This document shows positions 38,468 to 50,400 of a stretch of 64,000 nt of DNA, in pieces (positions within the stretch are counted from its first letter, which is position 1; every line of letters starts with the position of its first letter). Source of the stretch: Lumbricus rubellus. Its lineage: Eukaryota > Annelida > Clitellata > Crassiclitellata > Lumbricidae. Below the pieces are notes generated by a model. The model did no database searches and was not told the DNA's origin. It saw only the letters and a list, made by a program, of their open reading frames with translations. A program made the translations under genes and the position numbers. Location of the stretch: NCBI GenBank assembly GCA_945859605.1, contig OX243824.1, positions 27,659,640-27,723,639 of the forward strand, given 5' to 3'.

Positions 38468-41400
38468 TATAGATATACGCAGATAATAATTATGTATGTA
38501 TGCATATTGTATAATGTATACATGTATGTATGCATGTATGAATGTTTGTATCAAAGCGATAAGATGCTCATCATATCACATTCATCAATGTTAAACTTGT
38601 GTGACGCGGTGGTGTAGTGGTGGCGTCGTTGCCTGGAGCCGGAAGGTCCGAGGTTCGAATCCACCTCCCCGCGTAAGGACCTTGGGCAAGTCCTTCACTC
38701 ACAATTGCTCAGCGCTTCGGCGTGAATCTCCGATGCAGTGTCCGCTCTGCATCGGGAGCGCCTCTGAGTAGAGCGCTTGAAGGGGCGCTATAACAAGTGC
38801 ACATACAAACAAACAAGACTGCATATACTATTAGGTTTTATGATGGTAGAATACGATTACGTTGTTTGCAATTATTTAATAGATAGCCTACCCGCATTCA
38901 TGTAGGCCCCATAGACCAATATCATAAGGAATGATTATCATAAAGCTATGACACAGCTTGTGTCGCTAAGTAAATAAGATTTTCCTACCTTTGTACGCAT
39001 TAGAAAATCCACTGTTTCTTTTGCTATGCCTGTCTGGTGACTTTTGACTTTTTCGTCTATGACCAAATATTACAATTTTTAAATCGGTTATCTACAGGTA
39101 GGCCCTAATTAGTATGTGCTTCTGACACGCTTTAATAATATTAAACTTCACTTAGAGAAAATTTAATTCACACACAAACAAATTGAACTGATTGACTGGT
39201 GAATTCTTGCTTTGCATCTTTCGCACATGTTTGGAACTTGACCCCTGAATGTTTGAATCTGGTAAGACGCAGATAACTAAAGCAACCGTGATACGACTAC
39301 TTGTTTTGAAGTGGTTCTAACAGCGCTACCTAAAATCCTTGTTATGTTGTAATTATTATGATACAATCATACAACCCAAGAGTTCAAGAACCAATATTAT
39401 TGTACAAAAATTGAAAAATGAAATTTTCTATGGCGTGAGAACTGAACATTCCAGGGCGCAGACATAGATTCTGATCATAGTTTAGTGATTGCAAACATCA
39501 AAATAAAACTTAAGAGGAGATATAGAGTGGAGCCACCGAAACGAAGAGAGATATCAAGACTGGCTGAAGCTGAAACACAAATTGCATATCAAAACGCTTT
39601 GAGGGAAAAGCTTGAAAAGTTTGGCGAAGAACAGGATATAAACAAAAGAGCGGACCGACTAACTGCAGCAATAATGGAAGCAGTGGAACAGGTAGTCCCA
39701 GAACAAGAAAAAATCAATAAAAAATGGATAACATTGGAGACTCTAAGATTGGTACAGGAGAAACGAGAGTTGAGGGCCAGACGGGATAGGTCGGATGCAG
39801 ATGAAAAATCATACAGGGTAAAAAGCAATGAAGTACGGAAAGCGGCAAGAGCAGACAAAGCTAAATGGCTTGAGAGTCAATGCGAAGATGTGGAAAAATA
39901 TCACGGAGAATGTAAAACAAGAGAGGTATACAAGATGATCAGAACAACAGAAAATGGCAACCACAGCTTACAGCAATCAGAGATGAAAAGGGGAAAGTGC
40001 TTATGAATAAAGAAGACATTGTACAAAGATGGACAGATTATTGCAGCAGCCTGTACAAGGCACAGACGGACCAAGACATCACAGAACAGGTAATTGCAGA
40101 ACTGAAAGAAATCTCCCCACCGAATGAAGATATTGAAAATGACATCTTAGAAGTGGAAGTGGAAGCAGCGATACAAAGATTGAGAAACAACAAAAGCCCG
40201 GGTAATGATGGTGTAACGGGGGAGATGATAAAATATGGAGGGGATGCCATACTGCAGGAGATACACAAGATTTGTAATGCTGCATGGAAGGAAGGGCGCA
40301 CGCCAGATGAATGGAAGAAATCAATACTAGTCATTCTCTACAAGAAAGGAAATGCACTGGAATGCAGTAATTACAGAACAATAGCATTGATAAGCCACCT
40401 TGGTAAAATACTGATGATGATACTAACAGAACGACTTAGAGGACAAACTGAGGAATACCTCGCAGATGGTCAGGCAGGGTTTAGAAGGGACAGAAGCACG
40501 GTGCAGCAGATTTTGGCTTTGCGATTGATCGGAGAAAAGGCCAGAAGGAAGAATAAAAAGATCTACAACTGCTTCATAGACTTCAAGAAGGCGTTTGACA
40601 GCATTGAGCAGCGGGTAACGTGGGCAGTTTTGGAATCTTATGGTGTGGATTGCAAATTGACTCATCTCTTGAAGGAAATAAACAGCAATGCAAAGGCAGC
40701 AGTCCGAGTATGTGGAGAAACTGGACCCTGGTTTAACACTAGCAGAGGCACAAGACAAGGTGACCCTATATCACCAAACACCTTCATCACACACTTAGAA
40801 AGGATACTGGACAAGATCAGGGAAAACGATGGTGTATCGATTAGTGGTGAAAACATCAACAATCTATGCTTTGCTGATGATATCGACTTGATTGGAGAAG
40901 ACAAACAACAAGTAGAACACACAGTGCAAACGTTGAATGAAGAAGGGAAGAGATATGGTCTCATGATGAATTTTGACAAGACAAAAACAATGGTTTTCGG
41001 CGATAGAGATCTAACAAAGCAGATGGTTGTAGACGGAATCCAATTAGAAAACGTGGGCAGGTTCACATATCTCGGTTGCAATATGACGTACGATCTCGAT
41101 TGTAAGCAGGAAGTAATGGTCAGAATTGCAAAGGCGACGGCAGCACTAAAAGCTTTAGACAGGATCTGGAAGAGCAAGGCCATAAAGCAGGAAACTAAAC
41201 TGAGTGTGCTGAGAACTTGCGTTTTCAGCAGCATGCTATATGGATGCGAGGCTTGGGTAATAACAAAAGACATCGAGAAAAGAATACTAGCTTTTGAAAG
41301 AAAATGCTATAGGAGGATTTTGGGAATAGTGTGGACACAGAAAGTGACTGACGTGGAACTGTACAAACGGATACACCTCAGGGAAAACATGATGCAGAGG

Positions 41401-44400
41401 ATAATCCAGAGGAAACTGGGTCTGTTCGGTCACGTATGCCGAATGAGCAACGACAGGAAAATAAAGACATTGGTGTTCGGAATGATGGACGGGCGAAACA
41501 AAAGAGGGCGACCACATAGAGAATGGGCGGATGATTTAATAGACTGGTGCGGAACATCACTGCAAGAGCTGAGCCACATTGCACTGGAAAGAGATCTGTG
41601 GAGGAATATGGTGAAAAGGGCGTCGGACACCTACGGGCGATGAGCCCACGGTTTATGATGATGATGATGAGAACTGAGAAGTCACAAAGCGCATTGACGA
41701 AAGGTTCTCAATTTTGCTAAAACGCTAACAGTAAGTGTTTTATCATGGATGATTCTATACGAAGCGTATAGGCCTAAGGCCCTAAGTCAATCAACCAAAC
41801 CTTGTTGGCTAACAGCAGAAATCTCATATAAACTTAGAAGACATACGGTAACGTTCGAGATTAATATGCAGATGTTATCAACTGGACCACTTCAAAGATT
41901 AAGAAAATTCGGCAATGCACCGATATTCCCTTTTTCAGTCATTTAGTTACAGATGGCTGAACAATTTGTTATGATCGATGTGATTATAAACTGTATACAT
42001 GTAGACCTGAAAAAACTTATTTATTTAAGTGCAAGCAAATTAGCCTATATCCTAGGCCTACATAACTAAAACATATAGGCCTGCAATCATAAACACACTA
42101 CAATCAACCAAACTTGTATGTGCTCTGCAAACAATTATAGCTTTAAAGTGAGCAATTCTAAATAATTATAGGCTACTAAATCTTGCCTGCGCCAATATAG
42201 AAACGCCAACAGAGCCAATATGATGAGTATTGCACACAGAGATCCAACGACGGCACCAACGATAGCGCCAGTGCTACCAGATGAATCAGAAGATGGTATG
42301 GCTGTAAAGATAATGCATCGTTTATGGTGGATCAATATGCCATCTAAGACAAGTAGCCTACAACATAGTTAAATTTAGCAAAGCATACATTCTTTGTTCA
42401 TCCTAAATCTTACTGTTCAGATGTACACTGAACACTGTTCGTTGATTCTGAGAAATCCATGAACAGCGCGCATTAGATTTCTTGTTCCACGTAGAGGCGT
42501 AGGACGATTCTACATTCATAGGTTAAATTCATTTTTTCGTTCGTAAGCTATATAAGCTTACTGATTTAATCGAGTGTGGAAAATTGTCATAAATTCTTGA
42601 CCGCTGTTACAGTAGTTCTCTGCTCTGAAATAATTGCACTAATATTTAAATCTCGGCTGTTCAGCTCGACACAGATGGCTCAATCCCACCTGTAGAACAA
42701 CACTAGAAAACAGAATATCGATTTGATACGGCCATCATGGGGCTTCAATGTGCAGGTGATCATGATCAAATTAAACACGTTTTGTGTTGTAGGCCTACTT
42801 GACAGTCGAGTCATGACACTGTTTATCTTTCTCCGGTATGGTAGTACCGTATTAGCATCATAGGTGATAGGTAGGCTACAGCTAAAGTTTTAATATGAGC
42901 GACAAAGTGACAGTTACAAGCTTCCTATGACAATAGGCGATTAAAGGCCTAAGAGTTAACGTCCTTAGGAAGCAAAAACTGCAAATAAAGGACTAATAAA
43001 AACTTAACTGATAAAGCAGATGATCCGAAGCAACGTTTAAACTAATTGGTGTTTGTCATTCTGTGTTTCAAGTGACATTTCCAGTCTCCCACATTAGACC
43101 CTTATTTGCATTTTGCAATAAGCGAGGTTGTGATTAGATAACCTATTCGGTTAAATTTGTCTGAATTGCATCAGCATTAAAGACCGAAATAAATTAGAGC
43201 AAATTTATTAAGAGACCTAACACTGAATTTCTAAACTATATTACAAAGTTTAACATGAAGAAAGAAAGCAACTGATTTTGAACCTAAATCTTTGAAAGCA
43301 ATTTAAATAATTTTAAAGAAGCGAATTACCTATAGGAATGCAGTATGTAGGCCTATCACTGTCTCCGTGGGTGGAGCCATTAAAGCAGTCGCAAGTATAG
43401 CTTCCGAGAGTATTATTACAGTTTCCGGTAGTGCTATTGCATTCGTTGTCTGGCGGTGCTAGTGAACATTCGTCTATATCTATAATAAATAACCACAACC
43501 CGAATAGCAATCTATATTATAATTCTTAAAATTTATCGTTTTGTGTGTACCAGGTAGGCTATGTCTGTTCTAAGAAAGGCTCTGAAACGGCACGATTTAG
43601 CACGACGAAATCTGTTGGAAACCTTCTCATGCGTATTTGTAGGTCAGCTCGTCTATTTTCAGCTCTCAATTCACTTTAAATCTCGAGTTATGAATATTTT
43701 TAATTTCGATGCGGTAGATAGGCCCATAGATTGAGTATTCGTGACTTTAGGGTTTAATATTCGTAAATATTCGTGAATATTAAGATTTTTTAATATTCAT
43801 AAATATTCGTAAATATAGGGTGTCTCGATAGGTCGTGAACGATTTTGAATGCAGACAAATATATGTTATGCACAATATAATGTGGAAAGTTTTATACTGG
43901 CGGATAGGTTATTCAAATGAAAATATTAATATAAAAAAATTAGATCACTAGCTCACTTAATCAAATTGTAGCGCCAATTTCCGTGACGTCATCAAATTCG
44001 TGCCAAATAAACGTCAAATTAAGCCGCAAACATTAGGCCTATTGTACGACCATCATTGTTAATCCACACATAATTAATTAATACAAATTATCACTTAGTA
44101 TTTAATAATGTTTCCTTTACTCTTTATTACAGCATCAAGTCGATTAGCCATCAAGCCAAATAGATTTTTCAGAGTTGTCAGAGGTAGACTAGGCCTATCG
44201 ATGTCAATGCCTTACGAAGCCGACGTTTTAAGGTGTTCAGTGTATGGGGTTCGGGTTCGGCATAAACAGTTGGATTAACAAAACTTCATATCATTCCAAA
44301 TAAAGCTTCAGTCACTTCGACTTATTACATCAATGAGATACTGGAGAAAGAGGTCAAACTCGCATTCCAGCGAAGTGCAGTCTGCGCTCAGTTACCAGCC

Positions 44401-47400
44401 AAAAAGTTTCATAATAACGGCGTAAAATTATTTCAACGTCTTGGTGCACGTGCACACACACATCAAAGGCCTCAGTCGAATGGTTGAACAAGAATATCAA
44501 TGGATAGCCTACATCCCACCGGGGGACTGTCCGCCTAATTCGCCGGACTTGTCACCAATGGAAAATGTTTGGAGTATTATGGCGGCAACTGTTCATGCCG
44601 ATACCGAACCCGAAACGACTTTAAAACGTCGGCCTCGTAAGGCATGGACATCGATAGGCCTAGCCTACCTCTGAAAACTCTGAAAAATCTATTTGGCTCG
44701 ATGACTAATCGACTTGAGGCTGTTATAAAGAGTAAAGGAAACATTGTTAAATACTAAATGATAATCTGTATTAATTAATTATGTGTGGATTAACAATGAT
44801 GGTCGTACAGTGTTGTCTGCGGCTTTAACTGGACGTTTACTTGGCACGAATTTGATGACGTCACGGATATTGGCGCTAAAATTTGAATAAGTGAGCTAGT
44901 GATCTGAGTAGACTTCTTGAAGAGGCGCTATATAAGTTTTCGGAATGAATGAATGAATGAATGATCTAATTTTTTTATTTTAACATTTTCATTTGAATAA
45001 CCTATCCGCCAATATAAAACTTTCCACTTTATATTGTGCATAACATATATTTGTCTGCATTCAAAATCGTTCACGACCTGAGACACCCTATATTTGTTAA
45101 CGGATTAAAGTGAACCATCGAAACCGCAATGTTAGCCAGTAAAGCAGTCTAAGTTTCTGTATGTCTCCATAACATTCACTCGCATTAAGGGCAGGCTGAT
45201 TTAAATTCTGCAATGCGGTTATTATGTTGAGAACGGGATAACTTTTGCTTGTAATCTGGCACTGTTATTTCTTGCCTTGTCATTTATATTTACTCATCCT
45301 GCTACACTGATATAAAACTACTTCATCAATTTGCAGTTACTATTATAGGCAGTCACAGTTTATTTCTAATTTAGCTTAGGCCTACTATTGCTGCTACATG
45401 CCAACTGTCATGGGTGGCTCTGCCTCTTTTCAGTTGGGGAAGATGGTCAATAGTCAGACAAAGTGACTATAATACATTAGGTATGGATTGTAATATGAAT
45501 ACCACATTGGCCAGACCCAGCTGAGACATTGAAGTTTTTTGACAATAAATCTTTTAAAGTTATTGTCACTTACTGATATAGGCCTATGCTTAGGCTACAT
45601 GTAACTCAATTTTGTACAATTTATTCAGTAAAAGTTAAACATTTTCATAAATAAATAAAAATACGAATTAAGAATAAAGAATTTATTGAAGAATATAATA
45701 TTTTACGAATATAATATTCGATGGCAGTTTTAATATTCGTTAATATTCGTGAATATTTGAAAATCTTAATATTCGTAATATGAGAATACTCAATCTATGG
45801 ATAGGCCTAACGCAGAAATTAACAAATTAAATTTTCATCGTTACACAATAACGAACCCATTGCTCTTGACAAAATAATTGACGTCATTACTTGACGTAAT
45901 TTTTCGCCGAAAGCGGTGCCTATAGCACGCAAGTTAAGCAGTTTCACAAAATAATAATAAAAGCACTGAAGGTAGTAACGGTTGATCGCAAGTTAGGAAG
46001 AGATAATGACAATAATTATTGTAATAGATAACGTAAGCTTATCTTACGTGACCTTACATTTAAAAAACGCCGCTCGCAGTATATTATATTCAAGGCGCTT
46101 TCAGTTCAGTATAGAAGCCCTGGAAAAATTGCCTTCCGCCAAAGAGTTGGCGAAGAGGAGCACCAGACATGAGCTCAACCCGCAGAGGAGGGGAAGGTCA
46201 TTCGAAGCACAAGGGATAAATTATTAATATTGTGAGAGGGTGGGACGAAAAAGATCGCAACGAAAGTGGAGAGAAAAGGATGGAGGGAAGGGGAGAGAAA
46301 GGATGGAATTGATGGGTGATGAGTGGAACGGGACGGAGTGGTGGGGAGAGGAGTGTGGAAGGAGGGAGAGAGTGAACGGGAGCAGTGGAAAGGGAATGGC
46401 AAGGGAGAGGAGAGGCTGGATGGAACAAAAAACCGAAATTTCATAGCAACGTTAGGCGCCCAAAATGGGTAAGTGCTGGGTAGGGCGGGGTGGGTTGTGG
46501 TTGGTTGGGGCTAGGGCTGAGTGGGAGTTGGGGCGGAATTTGGCGGGAGGTAAAGTTAGGGTTGGGCTGGTTTTATGCAAAAGGAATCGAAATTTACCGG
46601 GAACGCCGAGTAGCCCAAAGGGGTGGGAAATCCGAACCGCAGGTGCAAGTGGCAGCTATAGTTTGGGGGCTAAAACCCAAATTTTTCGGGAAACGCCGAG
46701 TACCCCAGCTAGTATATTATATAAATCTAAAACAAGTTTCTATGAGACTATAATGAGCGCGATGATATAGAAGCCGAAATGGAATTGCTTATTAGCAAAA
46801 ATTTGAAACTTTAGATCAGCTTCAATCTTCCTATGTTTTTATTTTCACGAGGAGGGACAGTTTGGAGATATTTGAATTTGATTATTTTGCTACTCGGCAG
46901 ACCTTTTCATTCATTCTAGAACTACAATGTTTACTTGTTGAAAGTTGCAATTCTATGCATCTCATCACTCCGAAGACCCTGTCGCTCAAAGGAAATTTAG
47001 GTAGAACCAAGGAGACTCGTGACTTACTGGGTTAGTTTGACAGACATACTTCAAAGATTATTTGGGCAAACAATTACAAACCTTCGCATACTATGCTGCC
47101 ATTGTTCTGAAAACCAGTTTTACATTCGCAGTTGTAGGTGCCTTCGAAATTGATGCATTTCCCATTGTTAGGATCACATTGGTTGTCCGGCCAAGTAAGC
47201 AAGCACTCGTTGATGTCTATAGTAGGCAATTAAAAACATTGATCATATCATACATCTCTTTCAAATAAAGTAGTTAACAACATTTCGGCCAGTCAACAAA
47301 AACCGTTTTGTCGCAGTTTCATTAGTGTCAAGAAAACGGATGAAGCAAATGACGAGCAGTTTAACAGATTTCTCTTGCGGTTTTGGATGAAAGCTAGATA

Positions 47401-50400
47401 TTAGAATGTGTAGGGCCTGTATGCCTATAAGGTCTTTCATGTGCTTATTGGTCATACGTTATGTTATATTGGAAATGCCACGTTGGATGTGGTTTCAATT
47501 ACTTGAGAATCAGAAAACCAGCAATTTGTAATACATTTATCTTAAAATCAATATAATCCTCAAAGTTGCGTGATTTAGCACCGGTCCTCGCCTGAATAGA
47601 GTAGCCTGAAGCCAATGGTGACTTAAATTTATCTTTTTATTAATAATGATAAACGTGGTGAACAAGAAACGATCGGAATTCAACCAATGCCAACCAGTGA
47701 ACTTTTTGCGCGCATTTAGCTGTGGCCTTAGCTTGATTTCAAGAACATCATTTTAAAGCTTATCATGATAAAGAATTACAAACCTTCGCACATTTGGTCG
47801 CCTTTATTCTGAAAGCCCTCTTTACACGAGCAGTTGTAACTGCCACCGACATTGATGCATTCTCCAAATTTAGGATTACACAGGTTACTGGGCGAGGTAA
47901 GCGTGCACTCATCGATGTCTATGATAAGCAAGTCACAACGATTCAACCGCGGTACTCATTTTAACACAATATTTAACAATACTCATTAAACAGTAAATGT
48001 GAGCCAATTATAATTCAAACACATTTAACTGTACAAGAACAATGTCAAACAAAACGGGCAATCATACATGTAGGGGAGAGTGCTACAAGATGCCCAGGGC
48101 GAGTAAGATGCCCACCCCTTTAAAACCAATAAACAGACATAAATTCGTGTTTTAGTTGTCTCATTGCATGCAGCGACATCTTGTGAACCTTCCATAACAG
48201 TAATGTTTCAGTATTCGAGATATTGACGCGATAAATCAATTTTCTAAATTTTCGCCCCCTTTGCGTAAGTAGGCTACACATTTACGAATCTTCCTAATTT
48301 TCTCTTTAGCCTTATGCAGTAAAAATTCGTGCACTTCAGCGTTTATTTTTGGATTCATCTATGGTTGTTTTAATGGTTTTATCTAACTCGTAAACATTGC
48401 CCTCGTTAAATAAAATGGCGTCAGTAGCGAAGGACTCGAAAATTACAAGAAGCCCATGGGCGTCCTGAAAGCATACGAAGCATAGAGATTACAAGAAGCC
48501 CATGGGCGTCTTGAATGTAGGCTATACTAAGCATATAGATTACAAGATGCCCATGAGCGTCTTGGATACCATTAGCAAGTGGCCAAGAATCGGTGCCTAC
48601 CATGACACCACCTTCTGCTCATCAAGATTCTGAGCCTACACAATACATTTACCAGTGTTTATTGAAGAAAAAATTGGTATAGACTAAGGTAGAAAGTGTA
48701 GTGGTTGGTGTCATGAAGAATGCAGGCCTACCGATCGATAAATATCCAAGCGATTCGTATGTGACTTTTCGTTAACCTGTGTTTAAGGTGAAAATGACAA
48801 TAATGACTTACAACATGAGGTTGGAGTTTTTTCTTGTGTTTTGATTTGCTTTGTAGCTTAAGGATCTTTTAGTCTTGTCTAAATTTGTTTAGCTGTCATG
48901 CAGTTTATTGGTTTAGTCTGAAAATGCATGATTACAGCCCCACTTGTTTTAGTCAATTTCCATTGCTCTAAGATGCCCAATGCATTGCCCATCCTATAGG
49001 CGTCTTGTAGTATAGGGTTCCTAAGACGCCCAGTTTGGAGGGGTCTACTTTTTAAAATTTACACAAATGATCTTATTGAATTATGTTCTATAGTTGCTGT
49101 CACTGCTTCGTTAATGATTACTCTTTGCATTAGGGTCAGACATGTTCTTCTCTTAGAATTCACACGGAAGAAAATATCAATTTTCGTTAGCGTGGGTATC
49201 TTGGAGCACTCTCCCCTACACACCCGATGTATGTTCAATTCATGATGTCAACTCAACCGTTTAGCCATCAGTTAAAATTGCACTTGTAATAGGTGTCCCT
49301 GTTAGCGGGATATTAATCTATTAGGTCTTCCTTTTTGCCATCCGATTATGTGAAGCATCTTATACTATGACTCTTGTTTATGGTTGATGGTTGCAATAAA
49401 TGAATTGATAGAATGTTATATCGGCATCTTTCCATCTAGTATAAGCTTACACTGCATCTGACGCCTCTGTTTTGTTAACAAACTGTTCAGTGACAATAGT
49501 TTTGCTATTTGCATCAGAATGCATAATGGCGATTGCTTCAGATAAGTAAAATTTTATTTTCGGAAAAATATTTTTAATAAAGAAACTCGGATAATATGAA
49601 ATTTCTTTATTAAACACTGCTTTTCCGAATAAAAAATTAATAAAAAATTATGGACCCGGATACAAAATGAAGCATTAACGGAAATTAATTAACAAAAGGA
49701 AAATCTTTTGAGTTGTAATACCAACTGACTTGATTTACTAAGAAAGCACGCATACGTCGCATAGGTCTACATAATGGCTGTCAATAAGATGCCTAAAGTA
49801 TCCTTATAACAATCCAACACAAGCGAAGTCCAGTTAGCCTATTTTGAAGTAGTTGCAAGATTGGTTAGTTTACGCTTCAGCTTACTTTCAACACAGAACA
49901 ATTCGTATGCTTCAAAAGTTGGGACGCGATCAAAAAGGCCTAACACCAAATGATATTCGAAATTTGTTCAGTTACCTTGGCAGTCTTGATTTTCCTTGAT
50001 TGTAACGTATCCTTTTTTGCATCTGCATCGCGGAACAACCCGATCTGCTCCTTGTCCCGTCTGTTCAGATGTACATGTCTCGTTTTCCGTGCAGTCCCCG
50101 TTATTGACCGTACAGTCTATTACACAAAGTAATAGCGTAATGCATTTCATAATAGACACGCAACTTGGCTCGGTTGACCTAGTCGACTCGCCGACCTCTC
50201 GACCACTCGATCGACTTTGTTGTTATTGTAACCAAACATTTTTCTACAGTTATAGATTGCAAGTCACATTTTCAAAGTGGAAACAGTCGAAGGGCTCTGG
50301 CGCTTCCAGTAACTTCCGCCTGGGCGCAGCAGTCGTGGGACAAGTCAAGTAATAAATGCACAGCGTTTGGCTGTTTGACTCTATATTTGATCAGGTGAAT

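Larger units (their letters stand above)
35944..38988 (-). other. Intron interval with a missing exon 14 of the phosphatase
   Basis: An exon running from phase 1 to phase 0 is needed here. In this family it would carry the first helix of D1 (the region before an F-x-x-E-F motif). I saw no segment with good splice sites and a match. The interval also holds a decayed LINE end, a SINE, an (AT)n tract and GACATTTTGTC repeats. Confidence 0.6.
43725..45799. mobile_element. hAT-like element with nested insertions
   Basis: The ends CATAGATTGAGTATTC and GAATACTCAATCTATG are perfect inverted repeats, flanked by the 8-bp direct repeat GATAGGCC (43,717-43,724 and 45,800-45,807), as hAT elements make. 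Both arms carry TATTCGT-rich subterminal repeats. Most of its length is a nested Tc1/mariner element (43,818-45,088). No hAT transposase was seen. Confidence 0.85.

Noticed and set aside
38601..38675. tRNA gene
   Set aside because: Boxes A and B are present but the rest does not fold as a tRNA and the sequence continues into a SINE body repeated elsewhere.
46175..46770. Several open frames in G/A- and G/T-rich sequence
   Set aside because: Low complexity, present in both strands and several frames, with no homology recognised.
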